64,000 nucleotides of DNA from Halosimplex carlsbadense 2-9-1 (GCF_000337455.1 NZ_AOIU01000036.1:62001-126000); one strand, 5' to 3'. Counted from the first letter of the stretch, positions 18,249-26,412 are shown. Notes: a model not told the origin generated them from the letters alone. A program made the numbers and translations.

Positions 18249-18880
18249 CACTCACCTCCCGGGCCGACGGGCCCTTCGAAGTCCCCGGTGGCGACGAGGT
18301 GGCCGTCCGAGGAGAGCGTGAGCGGGAGCTGCGGGAGCGCCCGCGGCGGCGGGCCGCCGACGACCGAGGCGCCGCTGGTCGGGTCGAACTTCCCGAAGTG
18401 ACACGGACAGACCAGCGTCTCGCCCTCGGTGTCCGAAACCATACAGCCCGCGTGCGTGCAGACCTTCGAGTAGGCGGCGTAGCCGCCGACGGTCGACTCC
18501 ATGGCCGTCTCGCCCCCGTAGGCGTCCTCGGGGTAGCGGACCAGTAGCGTCGGCGCGTCCGCGATGCCCGGCCTGGGCTCGGGGAAGACGGTCAGCTGTT
18601 CGCCCTCGGCGAGCGTGTCCTCGGTGACGCGCTCGCCCTCGCCGTCGACCAGGGCGACCCCGTCCGAGTAGACCGGTCCGGAGTATCCCCGCTCGAAGAC
18701 GCGGGTCAGGCCCATCAGCGGCGCGGCGAGGCTGCCGACGGCGGTCAGGCCGCCGACGGTCGCCAGCACCTTCGCGTAGTCTCGACGTTCCATCTCGGCG
18801 CGGGCGTCGGTGTAGATGCTCGGACGGGTCGGTTCCTCGTCGCCGCAGCAGCCGTCGCAGGTGTCACAGTCGTCGCTCAT
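18248..18880 (-). CDS. narB: Rieske iron-sulfur protein NarB
   Basis: A 210-aa protein. The N-terminus is Cys-rich ([14 protein letters not shown]), an odd feature that could bind a metal. Then comes an [19 protein letters not shown] anchor, probably Tat-exported and uncleaved. The [2Fe-2S] ligands are CTHAGC (about residue 141) and CPCHFG (about 158), followed by the [13 protein letters not shown] Pro loop. It transfers electrons from quinol at NarC. ATG at 18880 overlaps the stop of a 16-codon ORF (ATGA) and its stop overlaps narC. Confidence 0.96.
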   Translation of the reverse strand: MSDDCDTCDGCCGDEEPTRPSIYTDARAEMERRDYAKVLATVGGLTAVGSLAAPLMGLTRVFERGYSGPVYSDGVALVDGEGERVTEDTLAEGEQLTVFPEPRPGIADAPTLLVRYPEDAYGGETAMESTVGGYAAYSKVCTHAGCMVSDTEGETLVCPCHFGKFDPTSGASVVGGPPPRALPQLPLTLSSDGHLVATGDFEGPVGPGGE

Positions 18881-18927
18881 CGGTGGCTCCCTCCGCGGAC
18901 CGCGGTGGTGTCGGTCGGACGATACAT
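18877..18927 (-). CDS. Possible 16-codon mini-ORF linking narA and narB
   Basis: The only apparent gap in the core nar operon is exactly filled by an ORF of 16 codons ([16 protein letters not shown]). Its ATG overlaps the narA stop by one base (TGATG), and its stop overlaps the narB start (ATGA). This could be a translated coupling peptide, or a chance result of a high-GC sequence. No homolog is known to me. Confidence 0.3.
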   Translation of the reverse strand: MYRPTDTTAVRGGSHR

Positions 18928-19553
18928 CAGTGGTCCCTCCGTTCGGCGACTTCGATGTGGGGCATGAACCACGCGTAGTAGGCGACCGTCGAGCCGGCCA
19001 GCGAGAGGAACATCCCGGCGGCGTAGAGGCCGAAGTACTGGGTGCGCGCCAGCGTCAGGTACTCGCCGGTGAACAGCGCCGCGAAGACGATCGCCAGGAC
19101 GGTCAGCCCGCCCATCGCGACCAGTCCCTCGATTGCCCCGCTCGCGTCGTGATACTCGACGACCCAGCGCTCCTCGGTCGAGAGCCACGGGAAGCCGACG
19201 GTGCCACCGTCGCTCCGGGCGTCGGCCCGGCCGCCGTCGGCGACGGCCGTGTCGTCGGTCGCGGTCCCCCCCGCGGCCGCCGGCTCCTCGGGCCTGACGG
19301 CGCGGTTCATGAACCGGTGGGCGGCCGAGAGGACGGCGACCAGCGCCAGCAGCGCCACCCAGACGATGACGCCGACCTGGCTCGGCGAAAGCTTGTTCGG
19401 CGTGTCGAGGAAGCCGTCGAGCGGCCGCAGCTCCGAGACGCTCTGGTCGATGGCGATTTCCTCGCTCGGCGGCTCGCCGTGCAACCCGACGTACCACATC
19501 GGCAGCAGCGTCATCACGACCAGCAAGACGATCAGGTAGCCGTTGCGCCTCAT
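18927..19553 (-). CDS. narA: NarA-like membrane protein, first core gene of the nar operon
   Basis: A 208-aa membrane protein with an N-terminal hydrophobic anchor (residues 5-21), a second helix (about 60-80), a Gly/Ala/Asp linker and two C-terminal helices (about 138-160 and 172-195). PMWYVGLHGEPPSEE after the first helix is the most conserved-looking part. Position directly before Rieske and cytochrome b genes matches narA of haloarchaeal nar operons, whose function is not established. ATG at 19553 overlaps the stop of a 36-codon upstream ORF. Confidence 0.85.
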   Translation of the reverse strand: MRRNGYLIVLLVVMTLLPMWYVGLHGEPPSEEIAIDQSVSELRPLDGFLDTPNKLSPSQVGVIVWVALLALVAVLSAAHRFMNRAVRPEEPAAAGGTATDDTAVADGGRADARSDGGTVGFPWLSTEERWVVEYHDASGAIEGLVAMGGLTVLAIVFAALFTGEYLTLARTQYFGLYAAGMFLSLAGSTVAYYAWFMPHIEVAERRDH

Positions 19554-19660
19554 GGGTCGCCGGCTCCCTCCTGTCGATCGGTGCCCCTGGTCGCCGCCCC
19601 GCGAGCGTCCGAACCCGCCGGACGCCGCGGCCCCGGTCGGTCGGTCGGCAGACGAGACAT
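19550..19660 (-). CDS. Possible 36-aa leader ORF of the nar operon
   Basis: ATG at 19660 opens a 36-codon frame (MSRLPTDRPGPRRPAGSDAR...GAGDP) whose TGA overlaps the narA ATG (ATGA). It begins about 45 nt after an AATATTTT box, so it would be the first ORF of the transcript. The product is Arg/Pro/Gly-rich and basic, unlike the acidic proteome, so either a leader peptide or noncoding leader is possible. Confidence 0.3.
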   Translation of the reverse strand: MSRLPTDRPGPRRPAGSDARGAATRGTDRQEGAGDP

Positions 19661-19702
19661 CACACCGGATATGCCCCGCCGTCCCGGATAGCGGTTCACC
19701 CA

Positions 19703-19712
19703 GAATATTTTG
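19703..19712 (-). promoter_or_regulatory. Probable TATA box of the nar operon
   Basis: An AT-rich block (AATATTTTGG on the plus strand, read CCAAAATATT on the minus strand) stands out of a GC-rich region, about 150 nt upstream of narA and 45 nt upstream of the 36-codon ORF. It is the best archaeal TATA-like element in the 265-bp region between narA and the upstream regulator. I do not see a good CGAAC-x2-GTTCG palindrome next to it. Confidence 0.5.
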
Positions 19713-19818
19713 GTCGTACTTGTACCCCCGCCGAAAACCGCCTGACAGCGACAGTACCGTTCGTTCTGCGATCGGGGCGACGCTCCGTCGACGAACGCGC
19801 CGCGTGCGCTCGGACCCG

Positions 19819-20472
19819 TCACGCCGCCCCCTCCAGCAGCGAGTCGAGCACCTTCGACTGGGCCGACGCGAGGTGTTCGGCGAACGTCGAGGGGGAGATG
19901 TCCAGCCGTTCGGCGACCTCGGTCGCGTTGGCCGAGCGGGGCCGCTCGAAGTAGCCCATCTCCATGGCCGTCTCCAGTACCTCCTGCTGGCGGTCGGTGA
20001 GCCGCCCCCGGTCGACGAGAACGAGGTCGTCGTCCTCGCCGTCGCCGGTGCGAGCGAGCCGGTCGATGCGGACCGACCCGAAGGCGGCGTCGAGGTCGTC
20101 GACCGCCGCCCGGACGGTCTCCACGTCGGTCGCGTGGAAGCTCAGCCGGAGCGTCCCCCGCGAAGCGCTCACGTCGGTGACGGGGGCGCCCAGCCGCTCG
20201 ACGGCCTCGCAGATGCAGTCGCCGGTCTCGCGAGTGAACCGCACCCGGTCGGACCGGTCGGTCTCGAAGACGACCGATGCCTCGTCCGGGAGGTCCGCCG
20301 CCTCGGCGTCGCCGACGAGGTCGAACTCCTCGACGACCTCGCCCTCCCCGACCGTACTCCACCTGGCCGACCGGGCGATCGTGTCGCCGCCGGTCGCCGC
20401 CGCCACCGGACAGGCGTCGGCCGCCTCGACCGCGAGCCTGACCTGGATGCCACGTGCCGATTCGACTCCCAT
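19819..20472 (-). CDS. HTH_10 (bacterio-opsin-activator type) regulator, NarO/DmsR-like
   Basis: A 217-aa regulator. The last 65 residues form the HTH_10 domain (LTDRQQEVLETAMEMGYFERP, then ATEVAERLDISPSTFAEHL). The N-terminal sensor half carries a Cys at about residue 21 (DACPV) and a CxC pair (GDCICE), like the cysteines of NarO, the oxygen-responsive activator of haloarchaeal denitrification, but the fourth Cys of the published CXnCXCX7C pattern is absent. It sits directly upstream of the nar operon, same strand. An activator of anaerobic respiration is the likely role; start ATG 20472. Confidence 0.85.
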   Translation of the reverse strand: MGVESARGIQVRLAVEAADACPVAAATGGDTIARSARWSTVGEGEVVEEFDLVGDAEAADLPDEASVVFETDRSDRVRFTRETGDCICEAVERLGAPVTDVSASRGTLRLSFHATDVETVRAAVDDLDAAFGSVRIDRLARTGDGEDDDLVLVDRGRLTDRQQEVLETAMEMGYFERPRSANATEVAERLDISPSTFAEHLASAQSKVLDSLLEGAA

Positions 20473-20538
20473 GTGCGGCGGGTGGCGCCCTCTCCAAAAG
20501 AACCCCGTTCGGCGCTTTCACTGTCCGGGAACCCCCGG

Positions 20539-20550
20539 CGAACACGTTCG
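20539..20550. promoter_or_regulatory. Semi-palindrome CGAACACGTTCG, candidate NarO/DmsR-type operator
   Basis: CGAACACGTTCG differs at one base from the semi-palindrome CGAACATGTTCG that I recall as the proposed site for oxygen-responsive haloarchaeal regulators. It lies about 67 nt upstream of the start of the HTH_10 gene at 20472 and upstream of a CTTTTGG TATA-like box (about 20494-20503). Confidence 0.5.
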
Positions 20551-20564
20551 TCCCGCGTATGCCG

Positions 20565-21221
20565 TCAGTCGGAGTCGAGGACCATCGACAGGACCGTCCG
20601 CTGGGCGGTCGCGAGGTGTTCGCAGGCGGTCGACAGCGCCACGTCGAGTTCCTCGGCGACCTCGCCGGCGTTGGCGCGCTTGGGCGTCTCGAAGTAGCCC
20701 ATCTCGAAGGCGGTCTCCAGCACCTCGCGCTGGCGGTCGGTCAGTTCCGCTCGGTCGACGGCCACCGGGTCGTGGTCGGTCAGGTCGCAGTCGCGTTCGA
20801 GCCCGACCACGGCGACGCCGCCGAACCGCGAGCGCAACACCTCGACGACCTCCTCCAGGCGGTCGGCGTCGGGGGTGTAGAAGGAGAGCCTGAGTCCGTC
20901 GTCGGTGGCGGATATCTCGTCGAGCGGGTAGCCGAAGTCGGAGAGGACGCCGCAGACGCAGGTCGACTCGTCGACGCCGCGCTCACGGTAGCGGACGCCC
21001 TCGTCCCACTCGAAGACGGGTTCGAGGTCGTCGTCCGGCGCCGCGCACTCGCGTATCTCCGCGGCGTCGCCCCGGAGCGTGAACTCCTGGACCAGCCGCC
21101 CGTCGTCGACGGTCCGCGAGACGGCGTCGACGCTCGCGCCCGTCGTCCGCGCGGCGCGAGCGGGCGTGCAGTGGCCGGGATCGGTGATGCGCATCTCGAC
21201 CCGGAGTCCGTCGGTCGACAT
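20565..21221 (-). CDS. HTH_10 regulator, second NarO/DmsR-like paralog
   Basis: A 218-aa paralog of the downstream regulator, with the same layout: sensor half with Cys at about residue 18 (GHCTPA), a further Cys at about 59 (RECAAP) and a CxC pair (STCVCG), then HTH_10 (LTDRQREVLETAFEMGYFETP, with ANAGEVAEELDVALSTACEHL). The two proteins share sensor framework (LRLSF, VVE/AVDDL...FGGV) and were probably made by tandem duplication. Start ATG 21221 lies about 25 nt downstream of an AAATTTTT TATA-like box, hence probably leaderless. Confidence 0.85.
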   Translation of the reverse strand: MSTDGLRVEMRITDPGHCTPARAARTTGASVDAVSRTVDDGRLVQEFTLRGDAAEIRECAAPDDDLEPVFEWDEGVRYRERGVDESTCVCGVLSDFGYPLDEISATDDGLRLSFYTPDADRLEEVVEVLRSRFGGVAVVGLERDCDLTDHDPVAVDRAELTDRQREVLETAFEMGYFETPKRANAGEVAEELDVALSTACEHLATAQRTVLSMVLDSD

Positions 21222-21263
21222 GGGACGCCGTCCGCCCGCCGGCTACAAAAATTTGTCCTCGTG

Positions 21264-21275
21264 CAAACATGTTCG
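21264..21275. promoter_or_regulatory. Semi-palindrome CAAACATGTTCG, candidate NarO/DmsR-type operator
   Basis: This 12-mer matches CGAACATGTTCG at 11 of 12 positions. It stands just upstream of the TATA-like AAATTTTT (about 21247-21256, minus strand) of the HTH_10 gene starting at 21221, the place expected for an archaeal activator site. This suggests auto- or cross-regulation of the two paralogs. Confidence 0.55.
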
Positions 21276-21389
21276 GGGCCCACCCCCGGTTGGATGTTCG
21301 CTCGTGTTCGGGCGACCGAGGGCGGCCCGACTATCGGCTTCGAGACTCGGGACTAAACGCTTTTACCGGTCCGAGGGCATGGTGTGCCA

Positions 21390-23198
21390 ATGGTTTCGAA
21401 ACGCCGCATCGGACGGTTCGTCGCCGGCGCGGCCGGGGGTTGCCTCGCGCTCGCGGTCGTGCTCGCCGTCCTCGTCGGGACGGGCGTCCTCGCGGCGCCC
21501 ACCGTCGGAAACGTCGAAAGCGAGTGGGGGACGGTGACCGCGAACGCGACGGCCATCGAGACCGCCGCGACCGTCACGAATCCGAACCCCGTCGGCGTCC
21601 CGGGCGTCGTCGACGTGGCCTACGAGGCGCGGCTCAACGACGTAGTGCTCGCTCGCGGGGAGCGCTCGGGCGTCGGCTTCCCGGCGGGGACGAGTCAGCT
21701 CCGGCTCTCGACGGAGATGGCCAACGACCGGATCGCCGACTGGTGGGTCGCCCACGTCACCGACGGCGAGACCTCGGAGCTGCGCGTCGCGGCGACCGTC
21801 TCCGGGCCCGGGTTCTCGCGGCGGATCCCGGCCCAGCGCTCGACGGTCGAGACGGATCTCCTCGGCGGATTCGCGACGGACGGCGACCGGACCGTCCGGT
21901 TCCGTGGCGACCCCTTCCTCGTCGTCGGGAACCAGACCGCGGCGTGGGGCGACGCGAACGCGTCCGTGACCCCGCTGTCGGTCACCTCGACGGTCGAGAA
22001 CGTCCACGACTACCCCGTCGCGCTCGACGGCGTCGACTACGCCGTCGAGATGAACGGCGTCACCCTCGCGGAGGGGCGCCAGCGCTCGGGCGTCGACGTG
22101 GCACCGGGCGAGACGGGGACCCTCGACGTTCGGATGGGGCTGGACTCGGCGAGGATGGCCGACTGGTGGGCCACCCACGTTCGGGCGGACGAGCGGAGCA
22201 CCCTCTCGGTCGAGCTGTACGGCCTCGTCGAGCGCGACGGGGAGTACCAGCGGGTGCCGATCCGGGTGTACGAGCGTTCGCTCGAACTGGAGACCGACGT
22301 GCTCGGCGGCGGCGCGGCGTCGGTGAGCGCCCGGAGTCCGCCCGAGCGAGACACCGAGTTCGAGCGCCCGCGGATCGTCGCCGCCGACCGCGAGTGGGGC
22401 GCCGTCACCGACGCGACCACCGCGATCCGAACCAGGGCCGCCATCGACAACCCCAACGACGACGAGCGGCTCAACGAGTTGCTCGCGCTCGACACCGCCC
22501 AGCGGACGGCGATCAACGATATCACCGTCGCGCGCGGCGGCCACCGGACGGAGGGGCTCGACGCCGGTCGGTCGGCGTTCGCGTTCGTCTCCGAGATGAA
22601 CAACTCGAAGGTGCCCGCCTGGTGGGCGCGCCACCTCGACGCCGGCGAGCGCTCGACGATCACCACGACGCCCAGCGTCCGCGCGGACCTCGGGTTCACG
22701 ACGTTCGACGTCGCGGTCCCGAACCGAACGAGCGAGGTCCGGACCGACCTGTTGGTCGGGATGGGCGGCGAGTCCGAGACGGTCGCCGTCAGCGGCGAGC
22801 CCGCCCTGGTCGTCAACTCGGAGGCCGCCGAGTGGGGCGACGCCACTCCCGAGACCGCCCCGATCCTCGTGAACGCGACGCTGGCGAACGAGCGGGCGGC
22901 CCCCGTGGACGTGACCGCCATCGACTACCGCGTGGCGCTCAACGACGTGGTTCTCGCCGACCGGACGGTTCCCGAGACCTACCGCGTCGCGCCGGGCGAG
23001 AGCCGCTCGGTCGGCTTCGAGATGGCGCTCGACAACGGCCGGATGGACGAGTGGTGGGTCACGCACGTCCGCAACGGTGAGTCGACGAATGTCTCGGTCG
23101 CCGTCACCGCGACCGTCGAGACGCCACGGGGCACCGAGACGGTCGAACTCGACTCGCTGAGCCGAAACGGGACGATGACGACCGACGTGTTCGGATGA
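21390..23198 (+). CDS. Secreted protein of four tandem WHy/LEA14-type domains
   Basis: A 602-aa protein with an N-terminal hydrophobic anchor (about residues 10-35). Four repeats of about 130-150 residues follow, each with xWGxVT...N at the start, N-P/N-D in mid-strand and a Trp-Trp helix near the end: ADWWVAHV, ADWWATHV, PAWWARHL, DEWWVTHV. The fold matches LEA14/WHy (water stress and hypersensitive response) domains. Each ends with ETDLLGG-like, EVRTDLL or MTTDVFG. Many N-x-S/T sites fit an extracellular location. A GTG at 21384 is an alternative start. A desiccation or salt-stress role is only suggested by the domain family. Confidence 0.85.
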   Translation: MVSKRRIGRFVAGAAGGCLALAVVLAVLVGTGVLAAPTVGNVESEWGTVTANATAIETAATVTNPNPVGVPGVVDVAYEARLNDVVLARGERSGVGFPAGTSQLRLSTEMANDRIADWWVAHVTDGETSELRVAATVSGPGFSRRIPAQRSTVETDLLGGFATDGDRTVRFRGDPFLVVGNQTAAWGDANASVTPLSVTSTVENVHDYPVALDGVDYAVEMNGVTLAEGRQRSGVDVAPGETGTLDVRMGLDSARMADWWATHVRADERSTLSVELYGLVERDGEYQRVPIRVYERSLELETDVLGGGAASVSARSPPERDTEFERPRIVAADREWGAVTDATTAIRTRAAIDNPNDDERLNELLALDTAQRTAINDITVARGGHRTEGLDAGRSAFAFVSEMNNSKVPAWWARHLDAGERSTITTTPSVRADLGFTTFDVAVPNRTSEVRTDLLVGMGGESETVAVSGEPALVVNSEAAEWGDATPETAPILVNATLANERAAPVDVTAIDYRVALNDVVLADRTVPETYRVAPGESRSVGFEMALDNGRMDEWWVTHVRNGESTNVSVAVTATVETPRGTETVELDSLSRNGTMTTDVFG

Positions 23199-23261
23199 CT
23201 CGCGTTCCGACCGTCTCGACCGGCACAGCACACTTGCGGCTGGCGAGCGTACGTGGCGGCG

Positions 23262-23579
23262 ATGCCGACGAAAGTGAACTACGAGGACGTGGACGCGGTC
23301 GCTGGCGGACTCCACTTTCTCCGCGACGAGCTGGACTGTGAGAACCTCGGGGTCTCCGTGCTGGAGTGCGAACCGGGCTGGACCGGCAAACCCCACGACC
23401 ACGCCGAGGACGGACAGGAAGAGGTGTACGTCTGCCTCGAAGGCGGGGCCACCGTCACCGTCGCCGACGAGGACGTATCGATGGAACCCGGGGACGCCCT
23501 CCGTATCGACCCCGACGAGCGCCGACGGATCGAGAACGGCGACGCCGAGAGCACGTTCGTCCTCGCCGGCGCCCCCTGA
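23262..23579 (+). CDS. Small cupin-domain protein
   Basis: A 105-aa single cupin barrel. The first motif is PGWTGKPHDHAEDGQEEVY and the second is MEPGDALRIDPDERRRIEN, giving HxH...E metal ligands and a weak second His/Arg position. Such small cupins bind metals or small molecules; the substrate is unknown. The ATG at 23262 is preferred over the GTG at 23253. It stands alone between the WHy protein and a 490-bp gene-poor stretch. Confidence 0.85.
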   Translation: MPTKVNYEDVDAVAGGLHFLRDELDCENLGVSVLECEPGWTGKPHDHAEDGQEEVYVCLEGGATVTVADEDVSMEPGDALRIDPDERRRIENGDAESTFVLAGAP

Positions 23580-24069
23580 CCTCGTCGGCGCCTTCTGACT
23601 CCGTTGCCCTCGCGTGACACCGGGCAGTTCGGCTCTCGTACCAAAATTCGAGTATTCCAATATGAAATACTGTGCTTGAACAACTGATACTGGAGAAACG
23701 CCATTAGAGAAACTTATCTGTCGGTGTACGTCCGATCAGGTGCTTGACAGAGTCGCATTTCGTGAGCGCCGGAAGCGGCGACTAATATCGGTATTCGGCC
23801 CCTCGAATCGCGTGTAACCGGAGGAATGGGATCTGTCGGAGTGAAAAATCGAATCCGATACGTTTCCACACTCATTTGATCTATGATATTTCTAATCCGT
23901 GGGAAAGAGCGACGACGACCGTTGCGGTAGGCGGGTGTTACCGGTGGGGCGTCGAGCGGGACGGTCGAAACGGTGGGGCGTCGGGAGTGGGACAGGGTTC
24001 CGGATTTATGCTCGGGACTCGGCTAGTGGAAGGCGCCTCCCCCTTCGTTCGCGGGTGGCTGAACGACAC
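23580..24069. other. Gene-poor, AT-richer intergenic stretch
   Basis: No convincing gene is seen in about 490 bp. The part 23640-23890 is distinctly AT-richer than the rest of the window (for example TATGAAATAC, TGATATTTCTAATCC). A 65-codon frame at 23876-24073 has non-halophilic, Gly/Arg-rich composition and overlaps the next gene's start. The AT-rich part probably holds the promoter of the gene at 24070 and perhaps remnants of a foreign insert. Confidence 0.4.
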
Positions 24070-24333
24070 ATGAGACGGAAATTTCAGGGCACCGATAGAG
24101 GGAAGCGAGTCGTGGCCGACGACGGGACGGCGGTCGGGACGCTCGTGCGGACCGACGGTGACCGGGCGCGCGTCCTCCTGGACCCCGAGCGATTCGAACC
24201 GGGCGATCCGACCGGCGAGCTCGGGTCGCGGACGACGGTCACGATCGACCGGACGGGCGTCGCCGAGAGCACGAACGACCGCGTCCGGCTGGTGGAGGGC
24301 GCCGACCCGACCGACGCCCGGCGGCGCGCGTGA
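24070..24333 (+). CDS. Small PRC-barrel-like protein
   Basis: An 87-aa protein. GKRVVADDGTAVGTLVRTDG followed by DRARVLLDPERFEPG has the beta-hairpin pattern of PRC-barrel or DUF2171-like haloarchaeal small proteins, which bind RNA or other proteins. The ATG at 24070 begins at MRRKFQG. It is convergent with the SMC-like gene, 21 bp away. Function unknown. Confidence 0.7.
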   Translation: MRRKFQGTDRGKRVVADDGTAVGTLVRTDGDRARVLLDPERFEPGDPTGELGSRTTVTIDRTGVAESTNDRVRLVEGADPTDARRRA

Positions 24334-24354
24334 CGGACACGGACGGAGTACGGT

Positions 24355-26412
24355 CTAGATCTCCGTGACGCGGTCGTGGACCGTCCCGACGGCCGACGCG
24401 TCCGCTTCGAGCAGCGCGACGACGAGGTACGTCGCGTGGTCGGCGAAGTAGTCGACCAGCTCCGCGATCCGCTCGGCGTCGACGGCCTCCAGGGAGTCCA
24501 GCAGGAGGAACGGACACCGCTCGTGTACGTCGTGGACGAGGTAGCCGGCGAGCGCGAGGACGAGCCCGACCACCTCCCGCTCGCTCTCGCTGAGGTTCGT
24601 CGGTGAGTCCTCGAAGGCGCCCTCGTCGCCCTCGCGGACGACGCGGATGTCGAAGGAGCCCACGTCGGCGCCCGACCGGCCGGTGCCAGCCGTCGCAGTG
24701 GTCCGCGTCAGGCGCACGCGGGCGACGTTGCCGTAGTCGAGGGCGTCGACCAGCGCGTCGGCGTGGTCGTTGAACGTCGCGACAGCCTCGGCCGCGGTCC
24801 GGTCGAGTCGCGTCCGACGCTCGACGAGGTCGGACTGGAGCTCCTCGCGGCGGGCTTCGAGCCGGTCGCGCTCGTCGAGGCGCTCGTCGAGGGCGGCCAG
24901 CTCCGACTCGACGGCCGCCTGGTCCGACCGCCGCTGTTCGAGCTCGACCTGGCGCTCGTTGGCGCGCCGGTGCAGGTCCAGGAGGTCCGCGTAGTCCTCG
25001 GTCCGCAGGTCCTCGACGGTCGCCTCCAGGTCCCGGACGTGATCGTTCAGTTCCCGACGCCGCCGTTCGAGGTCGCCGATCCGCTCCTCGCGGCGCGACA
25101 GCTCGGACTCGACGCGGTCGCGCTCGGCCCGCAGGTCCGCTCGCCGCTCGCGCCGTCGCTCCAGTCGCTCGCGCCGGGCGTCGAGCCTGTCGATCCGGGC
25201 GGTCAGATCGCGACGCCGCGAGAGCCTCCGCTCCCGGAGGTCGCGCAACCGGTCGAGCGTCTCCTCGATCGACCCGCGGTCGACGCTGGACCCGCACGTC
25301 CAGCAGGTGACCCGGTCGGTCCCCGCCAGCCGGTCGGTCACGTGTCTCTCGTCGTCCCTCGACGCGGGTCCCGCGAGGTCGTCGCCCGTGAGGCCGTCGT
25401 CGTCCGCACGAGCGTCGTCGCCCGTGGGGTCGTCTCCCTTCCGGAGTTCCTCGCCCCGGCCGATCTCGGCGAGGTCAGCGAGGCGCCCCTCCTCGAGCTG
25501 GCTCTCGTTGAACCGGACGATCCCCTGGAGGGCGCTCACGTCGCCGTCCAGCTGACGCTTGCGTTCGCGCAGCGCCGCGATGTCCGCACTCAGCGCGTCG
25601 AGTTCGGCCTCGTCGACCGGCGACACGGCCGCCAGGTCCCGCTCGATCTCCTCGCGCTCGCGCTCGACCGCCGCGAGCGTGTCCCGCTCGGCGTCCAGGT
25701 CCTCGATCACCGATTCGAGGTCCGTCCGCGCCGCCCGGAGTTCGTCGAGTCGCGCCTCCAGGCGTTCGTCGCGCTCGATCCCGTCGTCCAGCGAGGCGTC
25801 GGCCGCTTCGATCGCCGCCTCCAGATCGGCGAGGTCGGATTCGAGCCCTTCGATCTCCGCTTCGAGGCGGCGCCGCTCGGCGGCCAGTTCCGTCCGCTCG
25901 TCGCCGAGGCCCTCCAGGCCGGACAGGTCCTCGTCGACCCGTCGCTTCTCGGCGGTCAGCCGCTCGATCTCCGCCTCGATGGCGTCCGTGTCGACCGGCC
26001 GCATCACCACCTCGGCCAGGTCGTCACCGGCCCTGACCGCCCGCCGAACGTCGTTGTCCTCGAGCAACACGGCGTAGGTTTCGGCCGGTCGCGGGTCGTC
26101 GAGGTACGGGTCGCCCGCCGCGACCACGCCGTCGTCGGTCCGCTCGAACCGCCTGGTGTGCGTGTCACCGCCGACGGTCAGTTCGACGCGGCCCGCGTCG
26201 GCGCCGCGTCGCAGCGGCGTCGCCTCGCCGCCGAGTACCGCCCGGATCGCTCGCAGGAACGACGTCCTGTTGGTCGCGTTGCGGCCCGCCAGCACCGTCA
26301 CGCCCGGGTCGAGGTCGACCGTCGTGGCCTCGATACCGCCGACGTTCCGGACCGAGACCGATGCGGTTCCCGCCCCGTCGTCGACCGTCGACTCCGAGCG
26401 GTCACCGTCCAT
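24355..26412 (-). CDS. Archaea-specific SMC-related protein (ASRP) with degenerate ATPase motifs
   Basis: A 685-aa Rad50/SMC-like protein. The N-terminal P-loop region is GRNATNRTS at residues 43-51, in which the invariant G-K is replaced by N-R. Two long coiled coils (about 135-290 and 385-545) flank a CxxC hook (TCWTCGS, about 370), as in Rad50 zinc hooks. The C-terminal lobe has the signature NLSESEREVVGLVLALAG and a Walker B-like CPFLLLDSLEAVDAER with Ser in place of the catalytic Glu. These wordings fit the haloarchaeal ASRP family as I remember it. It follows rdfA by 40 bp on the same strand, an association suggesting a common role in cell shape or chromosome organisation. Confidence 0.9.
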   Translation of the reverse strand: MDGDRSESTVDDGAGTASVSVRNVGGIEATTVDLDPGVTVLAGRNATNRTSFLRAIRAVLGGEATPLRRGADAGRVELTVGGDTHTRRFERTDDGVVAAGDPYLDDPRPAETYAVLLEDNDVRRAVRAGDDLAEVVMRPVDTDAIEAEIERLTAEKRRVDEDLSGLEGLGDERTELAAERRRLEAEIEGLESDLADLEAAIEAADASLDDGIERDERLEARLDELRAARTDLESVIEDLDAERDTLAAVEREREEIERDLAAVSPVDEAELDALSADIAALRERKRQLDGDVSALQGIVRFNESQLEEGRLADLAEIGRGEELRKGDDPTGDDARADDDGLTGDDLAGPASRDDERHVTDRLAGTDRVTCWTCGSSVDRGSIEETLDRLRDLRERRLSRRRDLTARIDRLDARRERLERRRERRADLRAERDRVESELSRREERIGDLERRRRELNDHVRDLEATVEDLRTEDYADLLDLHRRANERQVELEQRRSDQAAVESELAALDERLDERDRLEARREELQSDLVERRTRLDRTAAEAVATFNDHADALVDALDYGNVARVRLTRTTATAGTGRSGADVGSFDIRVVREGDEGAFEDSPTNLSESEREVVGLVLALAGYLVHDVHERCPFLLLDSLEAVDAERIAELVDYFADHATYLVVALLEADASAVGTVHDRVTEI

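Noticed and set aside
21363-23660. A 765-codon minus-strand frame opposite the WHy-repeat protein
   Set aside because: Shadow composition; the plus strand has four recognisable domain repeats and an anchor.
23876-24073. A 65-codon plus-strand ORF before the PRC-barrel-like gene
   Set aside because: Gly/Arg-rich, no acidic bias, overlaps the next start and has no recognisable motif.
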